DNA of 64,000 nt from Phosphoribacter sp037045045 (GTDB lineage Bacteria > Actinomycetota > Actinomycetes > Actinomycetales > Dermatophilaceae), in contig JBAOHL010000007.1 in the NCBI GenBank assembly GCA_037045045.1, positions 248,001 to 312,000 on the forward strand, written 5' to 3'. The position numbers and the translations under genes are program-made. Below the pieces are notes generated by a model. That model made no database searches and had not been told where the DNA came from. It worked only from the letters and a program-made list of their open reading frames with translations. Below, one piece after another: positions 55,657-63,467 of the stretch (its first letter is position 1; each line of letters begins with the position of its first letter).

Positions 55657-56898
55657 ATGAGCACACGTGACGTCGATGTCGTCGTCGTCGGAGGGGGGAT
55701 CGGCGGGCTCGCTGCCGCCCAGGCGCTGGCCAAGAAGGGCCTGGCCGTGCGGGTCCTGGAGATGGCCCCGGAGTTCGGCGAGGTGGGCGCGGGCCTGCAG
55801 ATCGGCCCGAACTGCACCCGCATCCTCAACCAGTGGGGCCTTCTCGACGAGGTCAAGTCGCTCGGCGTGATTCCCGAGAACATCATTATGCGCGACGCGA
55901 TGGATGGGTCCGAGTTGACTCGTCTGGACCTCAGGGACGTCGAGAAGCGCTACGGGTTCCCCTACATGGTCATCCACCGCAGCGACCTGCACGCGACGTT
56001 CCTGCGGGCCTGCCAGCGCGAGGGCGTCGAGCTGATCAACAACGTGCGCGTCACGGCATACGAGAACGTCGGTGACGGCGCCCAGGCGATCAGCGACGGG
56101 CGCGTCGACGAAGCCGAGGTCGTCATCGCCGCGGACGGGATCAAGTCGGTGGCGCGCGGCTACCTCGTGCAGGACGAGCCGCAGAACTCCGCCTATGTCG
56201 CCTACCGAGGCGCGGTCCCCATCGACGAGGTCCGCGGCAACGACATCTCCGAGACCGACGTCGTGGTCTACGTCGGCCCGGCGCGTCACTTCGTCCAGTA
56301 CCCGCTGCGCCAGGGCGAGATGTTCAACCAGGTCGCCGTGTTCCAGTCGCCCAAGGCCCTCGCCGGCGAGGAGGACTGGGGGACCCCCGACGAGATGGAC
56401 GGCGCGTTCGTCGGCTCCTGCGCCCCGGTCATCACCGGTCTGCAGCACATGTGGCGCGACAAGTGGTGGCGGATGTTCGACCGGCTGCCGATCCCCAACT
56501 GGATCAACGGGCGGGTCACGCTGCTCGGCGACTCCGCGCACGCTCCGCTGCAGTACCTCGCCCAGGGCGCCATCATGGCGATGGAGGACGCCTGGGTGCT
56601 CTCCGAGCACGTCGCCCTGCAAGGGGTCAAGGGGTCCGTTGCCCAGGGCAGCTCACCGGGCGTCGACTGGGACAAGGCGCTGGCGGCGCTCAACGCGGTA
56701 CGTCCGATCCACACCAAGCGGGTGCTCACCACCGGTCGCGAGTGGGGCGAGTTCTGGCACCACGACGGGGCCAAGCGCGACTGGCGCAACGAGGTGTTGC
56801 GCGCGCGCGACGTCCACGACTACTCCTTCGTCGACTGGCTGTACGGGCCGACCGCCATGACGCCCGAGCAGATCCCGCCGATGTTCGAGAAGCTCTGA
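55657..56898 (+). CDS. 3-hydroxybenzoate 6-monooxygenase (FAD)
   Basis: A 413-residue aromatic flavoprotein hydroxylase. It has the FAD-binding GGGIGGLAAAQALAKKG (about residues 12-28), the middle ADGIKSVARGYLV (DG motif) and RVTLLGDSAHAPLQYLAQGA (GD motif). The sequence pattern is that of the 3-hydroxybenzoate/salicylate hydroxylase group. With the other three enzymes encoding gentisate breakdown, 6-hydroxylation of 3-hydroxybenzoate to gentisate is the best call; salicylate 5-hydroxylation is less likely in a single-component enzyme. An AAGGAG site precedes the ATG. Confidence 0.9.
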   Translation: MSTRDVDVVVVGGGIGGLAAAQALAKKGLAVRVLEMAPEFGEVGAGLQIGPNCTRILNQWGLLDEVKSLGVIPENIIMRDAMDGSELTRLDLRDVEKRYGFPYMVIHRSDLHATFLRACQREGVELINNVRVTAYENVGDGAQAISDGRVDEAEVVIAADGIKSVARGYLVQDEPQNSAYVAYRGAVPIDEVRGNDISETDVVVYVGPARHFVQYPLRQGEMFNQVAVFQSPKALAGEEDWGTPDEMDGAFVGSCAPVITGLQHMWRDKWWRMFDRLPIPNWINGRVTLLGDSAHAPLQYLAQGAIMAMEDAWVLSEHVALQGVKGSVAQGSSPGVDWDKALAALNAVRPIHTKRVLTTGREWGEFWHHDGAKRDWRNEVLRARDVHDYSFVDWLYGPTAMTPEQIPPMFEKL

Positions 56899-56952
56899 CG
56901 CAGCGAGGCTTCGGACGGGTATGCCGGGTGACCGGAGCCCCGTCCGGCCGAG

Positions 56953-56990
56953 GGAGCGGCACGCCGCCGGGGGCGGGGGCGTGCCGCTCC
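56953..56990 (+). terminator. Hairpin terminator of the gentisate operon
   Basis: Arms GGAGCGGCACGCC and GGCGTGCCGCTCC are exact 13-bp complements around a 12-nt G-rich loop. It begins 55 nt after the hydroxylase stop. Confidence 0.8.
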
Positions 56991-56995
56991 TGCGT

Positions 56996-57103
56996 CTGCC
57001 GGGCGGCTCGGCCGTATCCGGTGTCGAGCCGCTCGGCCGTACCCGGTGTCTGCCGGGCGGCTCGGCCGTAACCGGTGTCGAGCCGCTCGGCCGTACCCGG
57101 TGT
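56996..57103. repeat. Two tandem copies of a 54-bp unit
   Basis: 56996-57049 and 57050-57103 differ at one base (GTATCCGG against GTAACCGG). Each unit is itself made of two related halves sharing CTCGGCCGTA-CCGGTGT. Confidence 0.9.
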
Positions 57104-57241
57104 CTGGTCGCGGGGCCGTCGCGCCCGCTGGCCCTGCGCGCGCCGCCGCGGTCGGCCGCCCGGTCTGACCTACCGTGGTGGCGCCGCCCGTTGCCGACCC
57201 GAGGGCCGGGCCCGGCACGGCGACGGTGAGGAGGTCCGGGA

Positions 57242-58933
57242 GTGTCGCTTCGCGACGCGGGCGCGATCCTCACGCGGTTCGGCGTGGGCCTGGTGCTGCT
57301 CGGCGCGGCCTACTTCGCGTTGTCCTGGTGGGTCACCCGCGCTGTCCCGGCGACGGTGCGGATCGAGGGCGTCAACGTCGGCGGCACCAGCCCCGAGGAG
57401 GCCATCGCCCGGCTCGACAGGGAGCTCGGCCCCAAGGCGAAGGTTCCCGTGCACGTCGACCTCGGCAACTCCGGGCAGTCCATCGTCCTGGACCCGGCCA
57501 GCAGTGGGCTGTCGCTGGACCTGCCTGCGACGGTCGAGGGTCTGGCCGGCTTCAGCCTCGACCCTGCGGTCGTGTGGTCGCATCTGACCGGCGAGGTCCA
57601 GCGCCCGGTATCCGTCGTCATCGACCGCGAGCGGTTGACGGCTGCCGTCGCCCAGAAGGCCAAGACCGTCGAGGTCACCGTCAAGGAGGGGTCGGTGACC
57701 TTCCCGGGCGGGGTCCTCACCGTGACCAACTCCGTGACGGGGCTGGCCCTGGACGTCCCCGACGCGGTGAGTCAGATCTCGCGCACCTGGCCGCGACAGT
57801 CCACTCTTACGGCCGCGGCGGTCCTCACCCCACCGGTGCTGAGCCAGGGTGCCATCGATAGCGCGGTACGCGACTTCGCCACCCCGGCGATGTCCGGGCC
57901 GGTCACCGTTGTCGTGGGGACTCAGACCGTCGCGCTGAGCCCAGCCGACATCGCGCCGAGTCTCACGATGTCCCTGGACGGCGCCGGGCGCCTCGTGCCG
58001 ACCGTCGACAAGGCCGGTCTCGCCGCGAAGATCGCCGCTGCCACGGCGTCTCTCGTCACCGCGCCGAAGGACGCCACCTGGGTCCTCCAGGGGGATGGGC
58101 CCGCGTTGGTGCCCGCCGTGCCGGGCGTCGCGGTGGATTCCGCCAAGGCGGCCGATCTCGTCGTCGCGGCACTCACCGCGCCGGACCGCACCGCGCGGGT
58201 CGGCACCGTCGTCGCCCCTCCGAGCGTGACCACCGAGACGGCCACCGGCTGGGGAGTCAAGGAGGTCGTCGCGTCATTCGACTCCGCGTTCCCGTACAAC
58301 CCGTCCCGCACCGCCAACCTCGTGGCGGCCGCCGACACCGTCAACGGCACCCTCGTGCGCCCTGGCGGGGTGTTCAGCCTCAACGGCATCCTCGGCGAAC
58401 GCACCGCCGACAAGGGCTACCAGGAGGGGTACGTCATCGAGGGCGGCCGGCTCGTCAAGGGCACCGGCGGGGGGGTGTCCCAGATCTCGACGGTCGTCTA
58501 CAACCTCGCCTGGTTCGCCGGGGTTCAACTCACCGAACACCACGCCCACTCGTTCTACATTTCCCGCTACCCCGAGGGTCGCGAGGCGACCGTCTACTGG
58601 CCGAGCCTGGACAACCGATGGACCAACAACACTCCCTACGCGATGCTCGTGCAGATGTGGGTTGCCGACGGGGTGGTCCACGGCCGGATCTGGAGCACCA
58701 AGGTCTACGACATCGAATCGGTCAAGGGCGAGCGGACCAACGTGCGCGCCGGCAAGGTCGTCACCGACGACTCGACCGAGTGTGTGCCTCAGCCGCAGAT
58801 GACTCCCGGCTTCGACGTCACGGTTCAGCGGGTGTTCCGGCAGAACGGAGCGGTCGTCAAGACCGAGAGCTACCGGACGAGTTACGACCCCGAGGACCAG
58901 ATCACCTGCACCAATCCGAACCACAAGAACTGA
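57242..58933 (+). CDS. VanW family membrane-anchored protein with peptidoglycan-binding-like repeats
   Basis: A 563-residue protein. An N-terminal membrane anchor (GVGLVLLGAAYFALSWWVTR) is followed by two putative peptidoglycan-binding 4-type repeats (about residues 35-130 and 165-250), and then a VanW domain from residue 340 on. The VanW part contains RTANLVAAADTVNGTLVRPG, then GGGVSQISTVVYNLAWFAGV and EHHAHSFYISRYPEGREATV. VanW proteins are cell-envelope proteins of unknown biochemistry; the name comes from a vancomycin-resistance cluster, but most, like this one, are unrelated to resistance. Two C-terminal cysteines could pair. Confidence 0.9.
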   Translation: MSLRDAGAILTRFGVGLVLLGAAYFALSWWVTRAVPATVRIEGVNVGGTSPEEAIARLDRELGPKAKVPVHVDLGNSGQSIVLDPASSGLSLDLPATVEGLAGFSLDPAVVWSHLTGEVQRPVSVVIDRERLTAAVAQKAKTVEVTVKEGSVTFPGGVLTVTNSVTGLALDVPDAVSQISRTWPRQSTLTAAAVLTPPVLSQGAIDSAVRDFATPAMSGPVTVVVGTQTVALSPADIAPSLTMSLDGAGRLVPTVDKAGLAAKIAAATASLVTAPKDATWVLQGDGPALVPAVPGVAVDSAKAADLVVAALTAPDRTARVGTVVAPPSVTTETATGWGVKEVVASFDSAFPYNPSRTANLVAAADTVNGTLVRPGGVFSLNGILGERTADKGYQEGYVIEGGRLVKGTGGGVSQISTVVYNLAWFAGVQLTEHHAHSFYISRYPEGREATVYWPSLDNRWTNNTPYAMLVQMWVADGVVHGRIWSTKVYDIESVKGERTNVRAGKVVTDDSTECVPQPQMTPGFDVTVQRVFRQNGAVVKTESYRTSYDPEDQITCTNPNHKN

Positions 58934-58954
58934 CCTCGGCGGCGCACCCTGGGT

Positions 58955-59788
58955 TCAGGGCCGGTGAGGCCCCGGGCTTGGTGCCAGCAGGTAGTGGTAG
59001 CCGTGATGCACCGTGAAGCCGCACGATGCGTAGAGCTCGCAGGCTGGACGGTTGTCGACCTCGAGGAGCAGGTACGTCCCGACGGCGTCGGCGTCGCGGG
59101 CAATCCGCGAGGCCGAACGTAGCAGCGCGGTCCCCAGCCCCTGGCGGCGCTGCTGCGGGTCGACCCACATCGCGTGCACCCCCGCCCACCCCTGGTCCAG
59201 CGACACGCGCCCGATCCCCGTGATCCGCTTGCCCTCGGTGGTCCGCAGGAACCACTGCTGCGCCGAGCCGGTGAGGACCGTCAACGCGGCGTCCGCCACG
59301 ACGGGCCGGTATGCCGCGAACGCCCCGAGCCAGGCCGGGCTCGGGGCGGGCTCCGCCGTTACGGGTGGCTCGGCCGCTTGGTCGGGTGGCCACCAGGCGG
59401 GCTCGGCCACGAGGGCCACGGTGGGCGAGTGCGGCAGGTACCCGCGGCCGACCAGGGCCTCGGCCAGCGCCTCGGCCTCGGGTAGGCCGTCGATCACGGT
59501 GAACCGGGCAGGCAGCCCGCGCGCGGCATACCAGCGTTCGACCTCGCCGATCGCCAGCGGCAGGGGTAGACCCGGGTCGCCGACGGGTAGCACCGAGTTG
59601 CCCCGCGAGGTGAATCCCGCGGACGCCCGCAGCAGCCAGTCGCCGAGCGTCGCCCGCTCCACGGCCGGCCACCCCTGGGCGGCCAGGCGTTCGAGCAGCG
59701 GGATGTCGACGTCCAAGGTCGAGCTCCTCCCTCTGCCGTATCGACGCACCGGGGCGAGGCGGTACTCACCCGCGCGCAGACTCGGCAT
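58955..59788 (-). CDS. GNAT family N-acetyltransferase
   Basis: A 277-residue protein whose C-terminal half is a GNAT domain with the acetyl-CoA loop QRRQGLGTALLRSASRIA and the strand YLLLEVDNRPACELYASCGF. The N-terminal half (IPLLERLAAQGWPAVERATL, then GWLLRASAGFTSRGNSVLP-like) resembles the companion domain of two-part actinobacterial GNATs found near fdxA. The substrate is unknown. ATG 59788 lies 39 bp from the divergent fdxA gene, and the true start may be further in, near residue 27. Confidence 0.87.
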   Translation of the reverse strand: MPSLRAGEYRLAPVRRYGRGRSSTLDVDIPLLERLAAQGWPAVERATLGDWLLRASAGFTSRGNSVLPVGDPGLPLPLAIGEVERWYAARGLPARFTVIDGLPEAEALAEALVGRGYLPHSPTVALVAEPAWWPPDQAAEPPVTAEPAPSPAWLGAFAAYRPVVADAALTVLTGSAQQWFLRTTEGKRITGIGRVSLDQGWAGVHAMWVDPQQRRQGLGTALLRSASRIARDADAVGTYLLLEVDNRPACELYASCGFTVHHGYHYLLAPSPGPHRP

Positions 59789-59827
59789 ACTAGGCCCGTC
59801 ACCTCCGCCAGCGCCGAAGGACTACTC

Positions 59828-60154
59828 ATGACGTACGTCATCGCCCAGCCGTGTGTCGACCTCAAGGACAAGGCCTGCATCGAGGAATGCCCGGTCGACT
59901 GCATCTACGAGGGCGAGCGGATGCTCTACATCCACCCCGACGAGTGCGTCGACTGCGGGGCCTGCGAGCCGGTCTGCCCGGTCGAGGCGATCTACTACGA
60001 GGACGACGTGCCCGAGCAGTGGTCGGAGTTCTACAAGGCCAACGTCGAGTTCTTCGAGGACCTCGGCAGCCCCGGCGGCGCCGCGAAGCTCGGGCTCATC
60101 GCCAAGGACCACCCGATCATCTCGGCGCTGCCGCCCCAAGAGACGGAGCACTGA
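59828..60154 (+). CDS. fdxA: 7Fe ferredoxin
   Basis: A 108-residue ferredoxin. Cys9, Cys17 and Cys21-x3-Cys25 lie in the first half, and the second cluster motif is CVDCGACEPVCP. The pattern is that of FdxA/FdxC with one 3Fe-4S and one 4Fe-4S cluster. It begins MTYVIAQPCVDLKDKACIEE as in mycobacteria. Its electron-transfer partner is unknown. It lies 20 bases before dapC, a conserved pair. Confidence 0.97.
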   Translation: MTYVIAQPCVDLKDKACIEECPVDCIYEGERMLYIHPDECVDCGACEPVCPVEAIYYEDDVPEQWSEFYKANVEFFEDLGSPGGAAKLGLIAKDHPIISALPPQETEH

Positions 60155-60174
60155 CCGCCGCGCGGTCCTCGCCC

Positions 60175-61296
60175 GTGCAACTGCCCGACTTCCCCTGGGA
60201 CAGCCTCGTTCCGTTCCGCGAGCTAGCCGCGGCCCACCTCGACGGTCTGGTCGACCTATCCGTCGGCACGCCCGTCGACCCGACCCCGCCGGTGATCCAG
60301 CGGGCCCTCGTCGCTGCCGCCGACTCGCCGGGGTATCCGCTGACCTCCGGGACGAGCGCGCTGCGCGAGGCCGTGGTGGCCTGGTTCGCCCGGCGGCGCC
60401 GGGTCGAGGGGCTGGACCCGGCGGGTGTGCTGCCCACCCTCGGCAGCAAGGAACTCGTCGCCTGGTTGCCGACCCTGCTCGGGCTCGGGCCCGGTGACCT
60501 CGTGGGGATCCCCGCGGTCGCCTACCCGACCTACGACGTCGGCGCACGGATCGCCGGAGCCACTCCGGTCGTCGTCGACGGCCTGGCCGCCCTCGGCCCC
60601 CTCACGCCGTCCAACACGCCGAAACTGCTATGGCTCAACAGCCCAGGCAATCCCACCGGGGCGGTGTTGCCGGTCGAGCACTTGGCCAAGGTCGTCGCCT
60701 GGGCCCGCCGACACGGGATCGTCGTGGCCAGCGACGAGTGCTACGCCGAACTCGACTGGCGTCGCCCGGAGAAGGGCCGACCGATCGGTCCGACCACGCC
60801 GTCCGTGCTCGACCCCGACGTCTGTGGCGGCAGCCACGAGGGGCTGCTCGCGGTGTACTCCTTGTCCAAGCAGTCCAACCTCGCCGGCTATCGGGCGGCC
60901 TTCGTCGCCGGAGATCCGGCGCTCGTCGGGCGGTTGCTCGAGATCCGCCGGCACGCGGGGATGATGATGCCCGGTCCGGTGCAGGCCGCGCTCGTCGCGG
61001 CCCTGGGCGACGACGAGCACGTGGCGGAACAGAGACTGCGCTACGGCGTACGACGCGAGACCCTGTATGCCGCGCTCGAGTCGGCGGGGTACCGCATCGA
61101 CCACTCGGACGCCGGGCTCTACCTCTGGGCGACCAGAGACGAGGACTGCTGGATCACGGTGCGGAGGTTCGCCGAGTCGGGCATCCTCGTCGCGCCCGGG
61201 GCGTTCTACGGCGTCGCCGGGCGACAGCACGTGCGGATCGCGTTGACCGGTACCGACGAGCGGGTCGACGCGGCAGCGACACGGTTGGCCGGCTGA
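60175..61296 (+). CDS. dapC: Succinyldiaminopimelate transaminase
   Basis: A 373-residue PLP-dependent class I/II aminotransferase. The PLP lysine is in YSLSKQSNLAGYR, with NSPGNPTG and SDECYAELDW around the cofactor. In actinobacteria this gene, directly after the ferredoxin gene, encodes DapC of lysine/diaminopimelate synthesis. GTG 60175 (VQLPDFPWDSLVPF) is the natural start; the longer frame overlaps fdxA. A repeat region follows. Confidence 0.93.
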   Translation: MQLPDFPWDSLVPFRELAAAHLDGLVDLSVGTPVDPTPPVIQRALVAAADSPGYPLTSGTSALREAVVAWFARRRRVEGLDPAGVLPTLGSKELVAWLPTLLGLGPGDLVGIPAVAYPTYDVGARIAGATPVVVDGLAALGPLTPSNTPKLLWLNSPGNPTGAVLPVEHLAKVVAWARRHGIVVASDECYAELDWRRPEKGRPIGPTTPSVLDPDVCGGSHEGLLAVYSLSKQSNLAGYRAAFVAGDPALVGRLLEIRRHAGMMMPGPVQAALVAALGDDEHVAEQRLRYGVRRETLYAALESAGYRIDHSDAGLYLWATRDEDCWITVRRFAESGILVAPGAFYGVAGRQHVRIALTGTDERVDAAATRLAG

Positions 61297-61344
61297 CGCA
61301 GTCCGACCCGGCGAGGCGTTGACCTACCGCAGCATCGAGCCTGG

Positions 61345-61770
61345 TGCAGCGTCCGCTCGCCGGGGCGTCGGCCCGGTGGGCGTCGGGGCCGGTGGAGCGT
61401 CGACGTGGTGGGTGTCGGGGCCGGTGGAGCGTCGGCCTGGGTGTCGGGGCCGTGGAGCGTCGGCGTGGCGGAGGCGGCTTGTGGAGCGTCGGCTTGCCGC
61501 GGCCCGGCTTGGTGGGGCGTCGGCCTGGGTGTCGGGGCCGTGGAGCGTCGGCCTGGGTGTCGGGGCCGGTGGAGCGTCGGCGTGGCGGAGGCGGCTTGTG
61601 GAGCGTCGGCGTGGCGGAGGCGACTTGTGGAGCGTCGGCTTGCCGCGGCCCGGCTTGGTGGGGCGTCGGCCTGGGTGTCGGGGCCGTGGAGCGTCGGCGT
61701 GGCGGAGCGGCTTGTGGAGCGTCGGCTTTCCGCGGCCCGGCTTGGGGGGGCGTCGGCCTGGCGGAGGGGT
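61345..61770. repeat. 29-30-bp minisatellite, about 13 copies
   Basis: The core GTGGAGCGTCGGC (or GTGGGGCGTCGGC) recurs near 61392, 61422, 61452, 61481, 61511, 61540, 61569, 61598, 61627, 61657, 61686, 61714 and 61744, at spacings of 28-30. Three module types alternate, with tails like TGGCGGAGGCGGCTT, TTGCCGCGGCCCGGCTT and CTGGGTGTCGGGGCC. The period is not a multiple of three, so this is not a protein repeat. It fills the space between dapC and the frameshifted membrane-protein gene. Confidence 0.85.
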
Positions 61771-61775
61771 TTGGC

Positions 61776-62328
61776 TCAGGTGAGGATGCCGTGACGCATG
61801 TTCCACGCCTTGGCGCTCTGGTAGGCGTCGACCATGCCCCACACCCAGACCACCGGGACGACGACGATTCCGACGAGCAGCGCGACGCTGACCCAGCCGA
61901 CGACGTAGGCCACGAGGAAGCCCACGCCCTTACCGGCGTCGCCTGACGAACTGACCGAGCCCGGGCAGGAAGAACGAGGCCAGCAGAGCCACTCCGGCGC
62001 TCTTCGGGGCCACGGCGTAGGTCGGCGCGTACGTGGGCGGCGCGGCATACATCGGCGCCGGGGCATACGGCGCGGGGGCGCCCCCCGATTGGTATGCCGC
62101 GACGGGTGCGTCCTGGGGGCCTGCCGGTCCGACGAGCCCGCCCGCGGCCGGGTATGCGGGGCCGACGAGCCCGCCCGCGGCCGGGTATGCCGGTCCGACG
62201 AGCCCGCCCGCGGCCGGGTATGCGGGGCCGACACCCGACACGTGCGCCGTCCAGTCGCGACCGTCCCAGTAGCGCAGCCGCCCGTCCGTCTGGGGGTACC
62301 AGCCGGGAGGCGGCGTGGGACTCGTCAT
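61776..62328 (-). pseudogene. DUF2510 / TM2-like membrane protein, apparently frameshifted
   Basis: ATG 62328 after AAGGAG starts MTSPTPPPGWYPQTDGRLRY, a DUF2510 domain (residues 1-30). A Pro/Ala/Gly region with three copies of VGPAYPAAGGL and a Pro/Tyr/Ala stretch follow. The first membrane segment (SAGVALLASFFLPGLGQF) then runs into a stop at about 61935. The expected continuation, GDAGKGVGFLVAYVVGWVSV and a second helix to MRHGILT, is in the +1 frame and ends at 61778. One extra base, or two missing ones, near 61938-61955 would explain this. It may be a true pseudogene, a sequence error or frameshifting. Confidence 0.75.
62131..62229. repeat. Three tandem 33-bp units inside the DUF2510 gene
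   Basis: 62131-62163, 62164-62196 and 62197-62229 are near-identical and in frame, encoding an 11-residue Pro/Ala/Gly unit. The middle copy differs by carrying TATGCCGGTCC where the others have TATGCGGGGCC. Confidence 0.9.
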
Positions 62329-63467
62329 GCGCTTCTCCTTCGTCGACCCGCCGTGATGACATCCCCGACCCTGAGGCGAGGATACGTGGGCCGCGGCAAC
62401 GTCGCCCGGTGAGCGACGTCCCGGTAAGCGACGTCGGAGCGCCGCCGGGTGTCGCGCCATCGGGTCTTGGCGGCGCGGGGTGCTCGAGTGGAGCCCCGGT
62501 GTCGGTTCGAGGGCCCGGAAGCACCCGTTTGGCTCCACTCACGACCGGGTCGGCGGCGATGCTACGGGAGGGGCCGGGGCCGGTCCGCGGCGTGCGAGAG
62601 GCGCCCGTGGGCAGCCGACGCATCGACAGGTGCCGGTGGGCAGCCGACGCATCGACAGGTGCCGGTGGGCAGCTACGGCAGTCCCGGGGTTGGAGGGGCC
62701 GCGCCGATGTGCTCGCGAGGGGAGCCGAGGTGTCGCTTCGAGGGCGGCGAAGCACCCGGTTGGCTCCACTCACGACCGGGTCGGCGGCGATGCTACGGGA
62801 GGGGCCGGGGCCGATCCGCGGCGTACAAGAGGCGCCCGTGGGCAGCCGACGCATCGACAGGTGCCGGTGGGCAGCTACGGCAGTCCCGGGGTTGGAGGGG
62901 CCGCGCCGATGTTGTCGTGAGTGGAGCCGTGGTGTCGCTTCGAGGGCGCCGAAGCACCCGGTTGGCTCCACTCACGACCGGGTCGGCGGCGATGCTACGG
63001 GAGGGGCCGGGGCCGATCCGCGGCGTACAAGAGGCGCCCGTGGGCAGCCGACGCATCGACAGGTGCCGGTGGGCAGCTACGGCAGTCCCGGGGTTGGAGG
63101 GGCCGCGCCGATGTGCTCGCGAGTGGAGCCGTGGTGTCGCTTCGAGGGCGGCGAAGCACCCGGTTGGCTCCACTCACTGTCGGGGCGACGGCGTCGTTAG
63201 CTTGGGAGGGGTTGGAGTCGGTCCGCGGCGTGCGAGAGGCGCCCGTGGGCAGCCGACGCATCGACAGGTGCCGGCGGGTAGCTACGGCATTCCGGCAGGA
63301 GGGGCCGCGCCGATGTTGTCGTGAGTGGAGCCGCGGTGTCGCTTCGAGGGCGGCGAAGCACCCGTTCGGCTCCACTGCACGGATACAGATACGGATGGCT
63401 CCACTCACGGATACAGATAGCGGAGCCGGAGGAGGAGCGACGGGGCCGTGGGCACCAGGGGACGCGG
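62329..63467. other. 1.1-kb region without a supportable gene
   Basis: It is occupied by the 202-bp array and its decayed ends. After copy 5 two more GGCTCCACT half-arms and two copies of CACGGATACAGATA follow (63378-63412). Long open frames run through it on both strands, but they change phase from repeat to repeat and are rich in Arg, Gly and Pro. Confidence 0.7.
62486..63377. repeat. Five-copy array of a 55-bp hairpin at 202-bp period
   Basis: Hairpin modules lie at 62486-62540, 62717-62771, 62919-62973, 63121-63175 and 63323-63377. Each has outer arms GAGTGGAGCC and GGCTCCACTC and an inner stem GCTTCG/CGAAGC, with a few changes between copies. Linkers of 147 bp are almost identical between copies 2, 3 and 4. 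The first linker is 29 bp longer because CAGCCGACGCATCGACAGG and the following ten bases are duplicated (62612-62640 and 62641-62669). The period 202 is not a multiple of three, so coding is unlikely. Confidence 0.9.

Larger units (their letters stand above)
56899..57241. other. Intergenic region with terminator and tandem repeat
   Basis: These 343 bp between the gentisate operon and the VanW gene hold a hairpin and a duplicated 54-bp unit, both listed separately. The remaining bases before the VanW gene show no gene; TACCGT at 57171-57176 might be a -10. A GGAGG site precedes GTG 57242. Confidence 0.6.

Noticed and set aside
61345..61770. CRISPR array, because of the 29-30-bp period
   Set aside because: The repeats are contiguous with no unique spacers, the modules are degenerate mosaics, and no cas gene is present.
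61930..61960. Programmed +1 frameshifting as the explanation for the split DUF2510 gene
   Set aside because: Slipping from GTC to TCA would give poor tRNA re-pairing, and no stimulatory element is clear. A mutation or sequence error is simpler, so recoding is kept only as a remote option.
62094..63324. Long Arg/Gly-rich open frames through the repeat region on both strands
   Set aside because: The 202-bp period shifts the frame at each unit, there is no ribosome-binding site or domain, and open frames are expected by chance in such GC-rich DNA.
62486..63377. CRISPR or tRNA-like array of five palindromes
   Set aside because: The 147-bp linkers are nearly identical instead of unique. No tRNA cloverleaf can be built around the GCTTCGAGGGC segment.
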